Source: Eunapius fragilis (lineage: Eukaryota; Porifera; Demospongiae; Spongillida; Spongillidae). Taken from it: a stretch of DNA of 64,000 nucleotides. Under the pieces are notes generated by a model. The model saw only the letters and a program-made list of their open reading frames with translations. It ran no database searches and was not told where the DNA came from. The DNA is taken from assembly GCA_963681505.1 (NCBI GenBank), contig OY811989.1, forward strand, positions 4,244,736-4,308,735, in the 5' to 3' direction. Shown here one piece after another: positions 22,840 through 32,746 of this stretch. The translations under genes were made by a program, and so were the position numbers. Every line of letters begins with the position of its first letter. Within the stretch, counting starts at the first letter, position 1.

Positions 22840-22999
22840 ACAAAATACTGACAATAATAAATAATAATAATGTTAACTAATCACACAACACAACGTTTCC
22901 AGAGAAACAATCTCCTTGTTGCCGGCCACTGGAGATTGTTTCTCTGGGCCGTTGTGTTGTGTGATTAGTTAACATTATTATTTTCAGTACAAAATACTG
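22840..22999. mobile_element. miniature Mutator-like foldback with 11-bp duplication
   Basis: A palindrome (core 22865-22980, arms TAATAATGTTAACTAATCAC / GTGATTAGTTAACATTATTA) is flanked by ACAAAATACTG at 22840-22850 and 22989-22999. Unit 1 has a single ACAAAATCCTCGAATAAG there (about 9206-9223), which is the empty site. Duplications of 8-11 bp are typical of Mutator-like elements. Confidence 0.7.
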
Positions 23000-24139
23000 G
23001 AATAAAAATAATACATACCATGCAGAATTGGGTTTTTGCACAGGTGGTAGAGAGTTATGGAGCTTGGGGTGCTCAAGTAGTAGCGGAATGCCTGTAAATC
23101 CAAGGCGTTGGCTAATCTTTGTGCTTGGTTCCTTAATTTGTACTGAAATGCTCATGCCATCCTACTCACTCATACCCTCATTCTGTGCTGCAGGCAAATG
23201 TTTATTTCTTATTTGAACATGTAGTGTGTGCACATTGCACTGAGGATTAGGAATTTGACTATTTAATTTGCTTGCTGAACAGAATATAAATTGCTAATGT
23301 AATGGAAGGATATTTTTTCTTTTGAGAATCTTGTTTATAATGAATACCATTTTTAGACAATCATTTGCTGAATCCTATGTAACCCTAGCATTTTCAGAGG
23401 CTTTGTAGACATTACCTCTGTGTGTGTGTGTGTGCATGTGCGCGTGTGCGTGCGTGTGTATGCGTGTGTGTATGTGTGTATATCATGGGGGGCAGAAGGT
23501 GATTAGGTGACTGGTCATGGCCATGGCTGCACCACCTTTTGAGGCTGAAATTAATAATTCATTAGTTTTTGTACCAAAAACATATTTATGCGTTTAGGTA
23601 CAGTAGTACTGGCAGGGACCAGCAATGTGGACTAGCACTGACTGGGGACAGTTGCTGATCTTTGCCAGCAAGATGGACACATGCATTTGCTTATTCATTA
23701 TTGATTGGCTGCACCCTACCACTGCGTCCAATATTCTTTGTGTGTTTGTTTTGTATAACATAATCCAGGTACAAACAGTCCTTATAAGGGCGTAATAAGT
23801 ACAGGTCATAATGTTATGAGCCCTTTGGGAAATCATGTTGGGTTGCAGCATGATTTGCATAACTAATTGACCCACTGCTCTTCCTGTTCAAAAAAATATG
23901 TTTGCCATAACCAATTGTAGTGATGGAGGTACAGTCCACCACATGGTGCTTTCAGCACCATCAAGTCCAATTTTGTCTGTTAGTTTTTTTTTGAAATAAC
24001 AGTAAAGCACACATGAATTCTTGAAAGTCACATGCTTTTGACAGGTCACACAGATTAACATGTCAAGTTTCACTTTCAGCATTCATTGAAGGGTCATGCT
24101 ATTTAAACTGTATTAGTACTTGTCCCCCATACATTGCAC

Positions 24140-24194
<55 letters not shown>

Positions 24195-24238
24195 TGTGCG
24201 CGTGTGTGCATGCATGTGTGTGTATATGTGTGCACAAG

Positions 24239-24613
24239 TCTTGGACTGAGGTATGACAGGGTTCAGACTTATAATGTCGTGGCAACCTTGGTGACACATC
24301 CTTTGGCAAATCGTTTAGCAGGGATAAGATCCATCCAGATGGCTTGACTATGTGGTAGAGCCACTGGATGAGAACAACTGCATGGTTACCCACCTCTGTC
24401 ATGTGGACATGAGGTAATATGGGAAGTGTGGCAAACGTAATGTACTAGGAAGGCTATAGATATGATTTGCCTCAGCCATGTTCTTTTATAGAGGCCACTC
24501 TGCTGATTACTACAGAAGCAACTATGGATATTATCTTGCATCTCAGTGTTCTGCTGAGAAAGATGATCCGCCAGCAAATGGAGGAGCCGGACTTTCTAGA
24601 AACCCCTGTCTGA
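24239..24613 (+). pseudogene. START-domain exon copy C, decayed
   Basis: Exon pieces 24239-24413 and 24492-24613 match 2370-2546 and 2624-2747. Several small deletions break the frame of the first (for example AGGGTTCAGACTTATAATG in place of AGGGCTTCAGACTGTTATA). The last exon has lost three bases at CATCTCAGTGTTC and further bases after it. Splice sites survive. Not expected to encode a START domain. Confidence 0.75.
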
Positions 24614-25780
24614 ACCTTGTTTTTGCTCTCTCTTTCTCTTTCTCTGTCTCTCTCACCTCCCCCCATCTCTCACTCAGCTTCTCATATTCTGCTCTGCATG
24701 TCATATTATTATTCCACACTGTCACTATGATTATGATCTCTGTGGCTACTCCTAGATGTGTCGCTTTATTTGTATATTGATGGTCATGTTGCTTTGCACT
24801 GTATCTTCACAATCAGTAAGTCATATGTACATATGAACAGAATAGCACAAGGAAGGTAGTAATCTCAAGTTGCTGCAAGATGTATTTGCCATACCAAATA
24901 TCTAGACTGCTTGATAGTGTTGTTGTAGGAGACATCCCCAGAGGTAAGGACATGCAATACCATAGCAGAGTTTGCCTTGAGTTGTGCCCTCAGAGAGTAA
25001 GAAACCTCACTCCAACTTGAGCACACCCAGCGATACATGTATTATGTCTAATATAACAGGTGGGAGTGGGGCCGAGGAATGAGCGGTATATCATTACGGT
25101 CCCATCCTTTTTTTTTTCCAGCACGTGTACGTGGGGAGAGTGGACTCCAATGTCAAGGTACGTTGTTTGAAGGCATTTTTGATTAGTGATTCCGTCACCT
25201 ATCCAATTAATCCATGGGACATGTAAGTAGCTATGCTGAGCTTATACCGGTAGCAGTGTGTGTGACATTGGATTGTAACCGAGACATTCCTTCTTTAACT
25301 GGGCGTAGTGTTCGTATGTGTACTGTAAGATAATACTAGTAGAACCGTGCATTAATGGCGCAGTTCCAATTAATGCACACGTCGAACGATTATGCGCCTC
25401 TATCATTGTTACGTGAGACCCCCCCCCCCCCACCCCCCTGGGGCATTGGGAGGGATTTGACCTTTATTAAGCAAACTGCCCCTGGTTGGGGGTTAATAAC
25501 CGGTCAAATGTCTATACTACGTCAAATGTCAAATGTGTGGTCCAGTAATGATATTCACGCGTCAAGTCCCCACCTAGTCACGACTTCGCCTCTTGGGGGG
25601 CGGGGGCGGGGGGTCTCACGTAACAATGATAGATACATTACTCACAATGTGCCCAGTACACAACATATGGTCATACTGAGTGTTATCCATTGCTAGTATT
25701 ACAAACTGCAATGCACCTGTAATTGTAACATGGGTGGTACCCTCACCTCCTCTCCCAAATTTAATTTTTATGCCCATGGT
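24614..25780. other. START copy C flank and inverted-repeat element
   Basis: A CT-rich tract, then flank shared with the other units (GGGGCCGAGGAATG near 25070). The region 25140-25780 resembles the recurring block at 37560-38200 and 38780-39150. Apart from the element at 25401-25631 nothing functional is recognised. Confidence 0.5.
25401..25631. mobile_element. inverted-repeat DNA element (231 bp), intact copy
   Basis: Ends TATCATTGTTACGTGAGACC and GGTCTCACGTAACAATGATA are perfect inverted repeats. The other units have the uninterrupted CGAACGATTACTCAC sequence at this place (for example 43811), so this is a late insertion. Same family as 12255-12923 in opposite orientation. No coding capacity. 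Confidence 0.8.
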
Positions 25781-25782
25781 TA

Positions 25783-26418
25783 TGCACTTGTCAATGGTAA
25801 CTGCAACCCCCTCCCCCTCCTCCGGGACATATGGGGGATTTGATATTTATTAAATCAAATGCCCTACTGTTGGAGACTAATAACTGGTCAAATGACCCTC
25901 CTTGACCCAGTCCCGTTACATGTTTGTAACTGGTCCTGGTCAAATGACCCCTCCTTGACCCAGTCCCGTTACATGTTTGGTACCTTTTATAACCTACGGT
26001 TTTGTTCCTGCTATTCAAAACGAATGCGCGTTCGCCTTCGTAGGTATACCCTTGATATTGTGCCGCTATAAGAGTTGTAGTTATAATTGTACTAGTAGTT
26101 TGGAATTAAAGCACATGTTCTTGTTTCTGGTACGGCACAGGCTAGGTATGATGTTGTGTACCTACCGTGAATGTGTTCTACCAAGGTCGTCACAAGTTTT
26201 GAGCTGCAAAACACGCCGATAGGGGAAGGTCACATGCACGTTGGTTTATATGATTAAAATTCTTTTTCCGCGGTCGAGGTCAAATCCTGTGTATGGTCAA
26301 ATGCGTACCGCAATAATCTGATTAGCCTTGTCAAATCCACCATTAATCCCCCATATGTCCCTGAGCGGGGGGAAGGAAGGGGGGGGGGGGGAGGTTGCAG
26401 TTACCATTGACAGGTGCA
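25783..26418. mobile_element. Harbinger-like element, copy 1, with conserved 80-codon frame
   Basis: Ends TGCACTTGTCAATGGTAACTG and CAGTTACCATTGACAGGTGCA (quoted with one base over the core; core CAATGGTAACTG) are inverted repeats, flanked by TTA on both sides (25780-25782, 26419-26421). A TTA duplication fits PIF/Harbinger. Copies: 38204-38776, 44176-44731, 52315-52897. A plus-strand frame (25977-26222; FITYGFVPAIQNE ... MLCTYREC ... PRSSQVL) is open in all four copies. This copy has a 44-bp tandem duplication near 25888-25980. No transposase. Confidence 0.6.
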
Positions 26419-26421
26419 TTA

Positions 26422-27646
26422 GGGTTTTATAAATCACCCTAGTCTCGTCCCCAGACCCACATGACATAATGATTATCGCTGTTCAAGTTTAAGGCGAATT
26501 TTATAAATAGATTTTGTATTCGTATTTTTAATAATTATGCGTTTGTTTGCAATAAAGGTGATGGTAAATTGCGTATGTAACTTATAAAGCAAGTTTTCAG
26601 CACATTACAAATGTTCAGCAGCCAAACAGTTCTACTACTACTACTTGAATTTAGATGATAGCGTTGTGGTGCGACTGTAACACGTCATGCGTATTGGTTG
26701 TGAAGGATCCACGCCTCGCTAGCGCTACGTAATGGGGTAGAGTTTCTCTAGCAACTGGATTTTAAGCCGAGACTCGTCAATGCACACTTACACTTGCTTT
26801 TATAACATCATACATAATGCAATAGTCTTTGTTCTAGATGCTTCTAGACGCGCAGACCTCCGCTATTCAGTAGATCGCTAACACTTCTATTCAAGTTTGC
26901 CCTGTTCCCAACCGGACCCCTCCTGGATAGGTTAACGTAATAGCATTAGTGGCTTGTGACGTAAACTCTGACGCTCCACTCCTGCGACATTATTGTCGCC
27001 TTGTATAGGCACTCCTTGATAATTCATCAGCGTTATCGTTGCGTTGCCCTTTTCTGTACAACACCAGCACGGGGTCTGAGCACATCAGCTTCTTTAGTTT
27101 GTCGTCGAACCGAGTCTTCTTCATTGGCTATTCGCGGCGGGTATTGGCCGCCCTGCAATAGCCTCAGACACACGACGCGCGCTTTGTCGCTTGTTAGGCT
27201 CGCTCTCTCCTCCCCGGCGGCAGGCGCTGACTGTCCTTCCTGGCGGCAGGCGCTGACTGTCCTCTCCGGCGGCAGGCGCTCACTGTCCTTCCCGGGCGGC
27301 AGGCGCTCACTGTCCTCCCCGGCGGCAGGCGCTCACTGTCCTCCCTGGCGGCAGGCTCTGACTGTCCTCCCTGGCGGCAGGCGCTCACTGTCCTCCCCGG
27401 CGGTGGGCTCTGACTGTCCTCCCCGGCGGCAGGCTCTGACTGTCCTCCCCGGCGGTAGGCTCTGACTGTTCTTCCAGGCAGCAGGCGCTCACTGTCCTCC
27501 CTGGCGGCAGGCTCCGACTGTCCACCATGCGGAGGAGCTGGGGACTGACCCTCTTCACTACGGGGGGCTGTGACAATCTTTTATCCTTCCAATGGCGGTT
27601 CCCAACTGGACTGAGCACCCCTCCTGGATAGGATGACATATTAGCG
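26422..27646. other. spacer with GC minisatellite and flanking direct repeat
   Basis: After 26477 the sequence leaves the duplicated block (its match resumes near 29990). A direct repeat, ACCCCTCCTGGATAGG ... AGTGGCTTGTGACGTAA, occurs at about 26916-26966 and 27616-27666 and brackets the minisatellite at 27212-27535. No gene is called; open frames here come from the minisatellite. Confidence 0.5.
27212..27535. repeat. 26-bp GC-rich minisatellite, about 12 copies
   Basis: Unit GGCGGCAGGCGCTGACTGTC plus CTCCCC, with CTG/CTC and GGC/GGT variants. As 26 is not a multiple of three, the frames that cross it on either strand shift phase from unit to unit and are not genes. Confidence 0.9.
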
Positions 27647-28991
27647 TTAGTGGCTTGTGACGTAATCCCTGGACACTGCTACATTAAAGCAACTAGCTAG
27701 GTCATCGGACTTCTCTTCATCGGCTTGTGTGCTCTCTTCGCCTTCCACATCATCCAGTTCTTCAATCTCTGTCCACCGTTCAGCATTGTTATCTTCACCA
27801 CTGGTTTCTTCGATCATCTCTTCTCTTGTCCTTTTAGAACTGCTTTCAACTACGGTCTGTTCAATTAATCCTGCAACTGCAGCATCCTTTGATTTTCTGC
27901 CCTTCACCACAAACAGTTCCTTTCATCTATCTCCAAGGTTCTGGCTTCCTCGTAAAGGTATCTCTTTCTTCAATACCTTCATCTGTGGTAGCCCAAGATA
28001 AGTAAATACCACTTGCTTTCCAGCCATCGGCCATGGCAGACTTCTTGGTTTCTGAATTTTTTTCCAACGTCATGTAGACCCATTTTACGAAGGAAGTCTT
28101 GGCACTTCTTAAACTAAGGTCAAACCTTAGTTGGTCTTGTGATACACCTCTCAAAAGTTGTTCCTGAGCTACCGGGCTCAACCAAGAAGCAAAGAGAGAA
28201 GCTACTCCAGATTTAAACACAAAGTTTTAGGGTAAGTCTAGAGATTGAAGCTCAGCTGTGCAAGAGGGCTAGAACATACGTTGCATACAATACAGCCACA
28301 TACTCCAAAATTGTACTTTCTGTGGTCCAATGTAATGAGTGCAAGAGTAGGTCTGACATTGCGTCTATCTCATCACCCTTTGGGTGACACTATCTGTTTC
28401 TCCTACCAAATGATTTGCACTTTATCTCGCCAACCAAGTACTGATATTTGCTTTGCCTCAGATGGACCCCGGGTATGTTTTGACAGGGCAAAGGATTAAC
28501 ACCTGTTTCATCAATGTTAAGGAATAGAGAAGGGGGAATGCTGTATTTCCTCACTAAAAACACCACCCTTCTGAGAAACATTCTTTTGATGGCAGTGAAG
28601 TCTACAGGCAAACTGCGAGATGTTTTTGTGATGGCCCTGTACTTGTGTCCAATCTTTAACAGGAACCTCCTGTACCAAACCCTGGAAGGCACCCATGAGA
28701 TCTTGTGCTCTTTAAAAAATATCAGTAATGTGCTTGACAGTGGAACCCAGCATTGTACTGGGCCACTATCATACCTGCCAAAAGGCAGAGTAAGCTATTG
28801 GTATTGTTGGTCTTTGACTTCGGTACAACACCACATTGACCACGTAGCTTTGGGCCATGCTTCTTTGGCATGGTTTCAGATATTTGAGGAGCTGTTTTCT
28901 CTCTTTCCATCTGCTTTTTCCATGTGCAAACTGTCGATGGCATAAGAGGTTTGCCATTTGCGCAAAATACACTGGGCATGTGCTTCATCAC
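27647..28991 (-). pseudogene. decayed pogo/Tigger-like transposase
   Basis: Minus-strand pieces of a DDE_1-type transposase in the order N- to C-terminus: 28991-28722 (KPLMPSTVCTWKK, likely helix-turn-helix part), 28692-28390 (VWYRRFLLKIGH; VRKYSIPPSLFLNIDETGVNP, holding the first catalytic Asp), 28220-27927 (KTSFVKWVYMTLEKN; KKSAMADGWKASGI, typical of the family's C-terminal domain) and 27910-27647 (acidic tail, EEMIEETSGEDNN). The stretch between NIDETGVNP and the KWV part is too short to hold the second and third catalytic Asp, so the core is deleted, and frames change between pieces. A dead DNA-transposon gene, unlike the pogo-type gene at 32.7-34.1 kb in sequence. Confidence 0.7.
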
Positions 28992-29176
28992 CCAGTCACA
29001 GGTTTCTTTTACGGATAACTTCTGTGCAGTTTGTAAGGAAAAGAATAACTCCTCAACCCATGTACCCCCTCTTTAACTGCCATGCCTCCTTCATACATCC
29101 ACCCCTGAGATACGCCTCGACAGTGTGGTTTTACCCAGGCTTTGTAGTCACGGCTCGCTGGAGTGGAAAATCACAC

Positions 29177-29930
29177 CTTGCTAGAGTGGAAAATAGCGAT
29201 GATTCATTGGAATATAAATACAATGACCTCGTAACGTGATTCAGATTGCCTGCTTTAAAAACTGTGGTATCACTGATTAGGTTGTCTTTCAATTTAAACA
29301 TGTGACTTACGCACGATGACCCTGAAACAATATTAAGGTTATAAAACACTATCTGTTTTTGTCGCTTTGCACACACGCACGCACACACATTGCATTACAA
29401 AATGATACACAAGGGCATACGAGTCTAGAAAATGAGATACAAACCACACAGCACATGCGCACACATACACACATGGTTAACCGTTTTTCATAGCAACAAC
29501 ACAGGTACATGTGCTAGTTGGATATTGATATCGAGGCCTGTGTCAATCAAAGTGCTAGACAAGTAAAATGTTGTGTTTGTGCATATGTTATTAATCGAAA
29601 TGCACATGACTTTTCACAGAGCTTCTGGAGTAATCTGAACCGTGTGTGTGTATGTATGTGTGTGCGCGTGCGCGCGCTTGTTGTACGTTGCATGGTTTTC
29701 ATATGCCCTTGTGTGGTATTTTGCAATGCAATGTGTGTGCGAAGCGACAAAAACAAGATGCATTGTTTTATAAAACCTTGTCATCATGCGTAAGTCACGC
29801 GCTTAAATTGAAAAACAACCTAATCAGTGATCTGAATCACGTTATGAGGTCATGATATTCCAATGAATCATCACTACTTTCGAGGTCATGATATTCCAAT
29901 GAATCATCACTACTTTCCACTCTAGCGAGG
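29177..29930. mobile_element. long-inverted-repeat DNA element
   Basis: Imperfect arms of roughly 250-300 bp. CCTTGCTAGAGTGG at the left pairs with CCACTCTAGCGAGG at the right, and inner matches include GATGATTCATTGGAAT/ATTCCAATGAATCATC, TTTGTCGCTTTGCACAC/GTGCGAAGCGACAAA and ACAAGGGCATA/TATGCCCTTGTG. The right arm has a 36-bp tandem duplication (29845-29916). No transposase seen in the centre. Non-autonomous element of unknown superfamily. Confidence 0.65.
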
Positions 29931-30125
29931 TGGATCAATGTGCCAGGATGGTACGTGTCCTCGAAGTGTGCCGCCAATGCCATGTCAAGGTTCGACCAGA
30001 TAAATAGCACAAGCCCAGCAGCATGGGACTGACAAAAATGGTTCATCCAATGGCAGCCACAACCGTTCTTGATACACAAGGACAAAAGTGGGGGTGGTGG
30101 GGTGGTACACCTTAAACGTGCTCAC

Positions 30126-30261
30126 CATTGTCACCATGAGGTTGGCCGGAACCTTCAGTTGTAGCAGGTGACTGGCAAGATGGTGGTTGTTGAGGAATAG
30201 CACCCATAAACTGACCAAAGCTTGCTTGGGATATTCTCTGCTCTGTGGAAAAGGACTCCAT
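30126..30261 (-). CDS. candidate first coding exon (MESFS...), unit 3
   Basis: A minus-strand frame from ATG (30261) runs 45 codons to a donor-like AATG|GTGAGC (30120-30126). It reads MESFSTEQRISQASFGQF, then AIPQQPPSCQSP and GSGQPHGDN. The same 136-bp frame is open in the paralogues at 39989-40124 and 45959-46094, whereas the overlapping alternative frame is stopped in one of them. Gln, Ser and Pro are abundant, as in disordered activator regions. No downstream exon identified and no family recognised. Confidence 0.3.
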
Positions 30262-32201
30262 TCTTCTTCAACTTGAAAAAGGTAGCAGCTGACACTGTTA
30301 GAACACGTAGCTCAACTGCCATTGCCAAATGCTGAGCTTGCAGTGATATATGTATGGGGCTTGCGTCCGGCGTGGTGGTCACCTCACCTGTAAGAGGGTT
30401 AAGAAGATATTTACTTACCAACACTCAAAGGAATTAATAACACTGAAATACGTCATGTTAAACATATTTACACCATACGATTGTTTCATTCCATTGAAAA
30501 GTGGGCAAAAAGCCCTAATTCCCCCTATCGATTTTTTCCCCATAGCAATGGACTAATTACGCCCTTAGCGACAACCTGTCCAGAGAACTAAGCCTTTTCG
30601 GCAAAAGCTGTTTGGTCTTTTTTTTAGTCTGGACTATTGAGTTTGTTTCTACTGAACTTCACGCACTGAACTACCTGAAAGATAGGCACTACCGCTCTAC
30701 TGGAAGCATGCTATTAGGTCGCTAGTACGGTGGGTTGTTTTGGAGTGGGGGAGATAAACCGTGCTCTACTAAAGTTTCCGACCTTATAAGGTCCACTGCC
30801 GTGGTAGGTTTTCCAGTTAGTTTTTATTTAGAGTTCGTGGTGCCACGTTGTCTAACAGGATATTTTTGTCTTTGGATTATTGCTTATTATCGCTGTTTTG
30901 ACGCCATTTTATTATTCAAGTTTGCTGTACTCACCGACGTTTCTACCTCAGACAGTCCATCACACCATCACAAAATGTCTCAGTGTCCACCCAAGCCACT
31001 TTGGGCTTGGTGAGGGGCTAAAGGGGCCTTAGGAGGGTATGGGTGAGAGCTGTAAGCGTTACAAGTTACACAATAAAAGAAATTATCATATTACCAAAGT
31101 CATGGCCTTGGTTGTGGACCTGCCGGAAATTCAAGCGCCCATATCTTGAGCTTGCACAGTGATAAGATGAGATATAAGAATATTTGTGGTGTTGAATGTA
31201 AAAATGGTAGTCAGGTGTAGCAGGAGTCTAGCCACATATAAGCTCCACCCCCCCCTCCCCCCAACTCCCAAAAAAGTGTAAGTGAGATAGTGGTTATCCA
31301 GCAATGCCTACTGTACGGAACAGGAGACAGAATTGTTATACTGGCATGTCCATAGTGGTCAGTATAAAAATATACATGACTGGTATGAATGGATGCACAC
31401 TGGTATTTTGATGGATAGTAGTATACATAGACAGAATGGTTATGCTGGCATGTCTCTGCTTGGAATAAATAGGGAGTGTTCTTCTACAGGCATTCCTAAG
31501 AGTGGTATGAATGTAGCTAGAGAGATCATGGTACATGGCATGTCTGCAGTGATAGGACTAACATAGCAGCTAAACCTGATGAGTGGTATAAATAGTGTTT
31601 ATAAGGCATGCCTAAGAATGGGCAGAATGGTTTGTGTTTTTGTTTTAAAGGGGACTTATAAGGGCGGAAAAAGAATTACAAAGCCCTGACTGAAAGGATT
31701 ATTTAGCACCAATTTGGAACCGTAAGAAAAAACAGCCCAGTAGCAGATGCGTAGAGCGAAAATTAAATACATGGATAGTTGTTGCAATATTTAGTCCCTT
31801 TTTCAAATGCACATGCCATACAATAGCTGTAGAAATGTTATCATCAAACTTTTAATGAATTGTTTTCTAAGGGTCTAAGGGTAACCATGTTGGTTGAACC
31901 ATAAATTTCATATTGTGTTCTAATTATGTACTTAATGCCCACGCAAAACAGCCGTGACCAATCAATGGTTTGAACTTCCAACATTAGGTGAAATTTAGAG
32001 CATGAATTGTGATAGTTTAGGGTGTTTTCCACCATTTTTTATAATTATGTCTGTAAATCATACCCTGACCCCAAATGTCATAGTCTGAAACCACTGTGCC
32101 CCTGTAACCTGAGCCATTAGCACCTACATCTGTACCACTAAAATGTTAGAACCTGCTTGGTAAGACCTGGACAATTGTAGAAATATCAGTCGGCTCTGGA
32201 A
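30262..32201. other. spacer upstream of ZNF3 (shared by ZNF3-5 units)
   Basis: Collinear with 40125-41440 and 46095-48034. It includes a direct repeat of about 110 bp near 31325-31450 (GACAGAATTGTTATACTGGC / GACAGAATGGTTATGCTGGC) and the candidate plus-strand exon at 30975. Nothing else coding is recognised. Confidence 0.5.
30975..31009 (+). CDS. candidate 5' exon of ZNF3 (MSQCPPKPLWA)
   Basis: ATG at 30975, 11 codons plus two bases, then donor GCTTG|GTGAGG. Joined to the conserved acceptor TATACTAG at 34720-34727, the frame continues TG|T GAA GAA ATG GCC, i.e. ...LWACEEMANREEA, in phase with the zinc-finger frame. The exon sequence also occurs in unit 4 (40696), but the ATG is changed in unit 5 (46805), and I find no copy in units 1 and 2. 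Plausible but unproven; the intron would be 3.7 kb. Confidence 0.25.
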
Positions 32202-32338
32202 TAGAGCAAAGGAACCGAATGTGGAACGCACCCCTATTAAGGAACACTAAATCTCATTAACAAATTTAATCACCGTTATGGGTTTACTCGATGAATCTAA
32301 TTGACAGATTCTGTTTCTACTAGCCTACATATATACAT

Positions 32339-32746
32339 TCAACGCTGATGTCGAGCACAATAAAAATTTCCATTAGCATTTGGCAAGCTAGGTGTGCAGC
32401 ACTGTGCTCCTTTGCGAGCCCCTGTTTTCATTATTGCTTCGCAGGGTTTCTTTGTGCGCTCTAATGCAGCCTTTTCCTCTAGAGCTGCCTTTCTTTTTCT
32501 GCGTCGCTCCTCTTTCTCAGCTATCTCTCTCCTCTTCATGTCCTCAGCAGCCTTAAATTCATCAATCCATTGTGCTGAAGTCATGCACTGAGCTGAGCCT
32601 TTCAAACGCTTAAAAGTAGGGGTAGTGTTGTCCTGTGGATCCAAGCTTTCTCCTTCTGAATCATCAGTTGTGCTTCCAGAACTTTGTGGAGAGGTTGGTT
32701 CAGCATGTTGCACCTGCTCAGGACGTACTGCACAATGCAGCCACAT
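32339..32746 (-). CDS. C-terminal part of the pogo-type transposase (Cys/His tail)
   Basis: 135-codon frame overlapping the end of the main transposase frame by 29 bp in another phase. It holds a Ser/Thr/Asp-rich segment (SSGSTTDDSEGESLD), a strongly charged helix (residues about 68-95, KRREIAEKEERRRKRKAALE) and a Cys/His tail: KKPCEAIMKTGARKGAQCC, then YCARHQR. The Cys-x(n)-GxRKGxxC-x(n)-YCxxH arrangement looks like a small zinc knuckle. It is probably the real C-terminus of the transposase, reached by a short splice, or separated by one frame change. Confidence 0.55.
   Translation of the reverse strand: MWLHCAVRPEQVQHAEPTSPQSSGSTTDDSEGESLDPQDNTTPTFKRLKGSAQCMTSAQWIDEFKAAEDMKRREIAEKEERRRKRKAALEEKAALERTKKPCEAIMKTGARKGAQCCTPSLPNANGNFYCARHQR

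Larger units (their letters stand above)
9819..23595. repeat. Duplicated unit 2 (paralogue of 1621-9818)
   Basis: The anchor sequence TTTAGGTACAGTAATA occurs near 1623, 9820 and, diverged, 23595, defining unit 1 (8.2 kb) and unit 2 (13.8 kb). Both carry START intron, START exons, foldbacks and a zinc-finger gene in the same order. Four insertions present only in unit 2 (11534-12194, 12255-12923, 13176-15366, 16153-18204) add about 5.6 kb and account for almost all of the length difference. Confidence 0.75.
21601..24238. other. ZNF2 3' flank to START copy C
   Basis: Matches 7817-10475. It contains the fuller foldback (21766-21957), the small insertion at 22840-22999, a (TG/CG)n tract near 23420-23485 and a (TG)n tract at 24143-24187. 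No gene supported. Confidence 0.55.

Noticed and set aside
27001-27639. 154-codon plus and minus repeat proteins at the minisatellite
   Set aside because: The 26-bp unit is not a multiple of three, so repeats are in shifting phases; no start or splice support.
31333-31566. Repeated MLYWHVHSGQY-type frame
   Set aside because: Comes from a 110-bp direct repeat in the spacer; its paralogues at 41 and 47 kb are out of frame with it.
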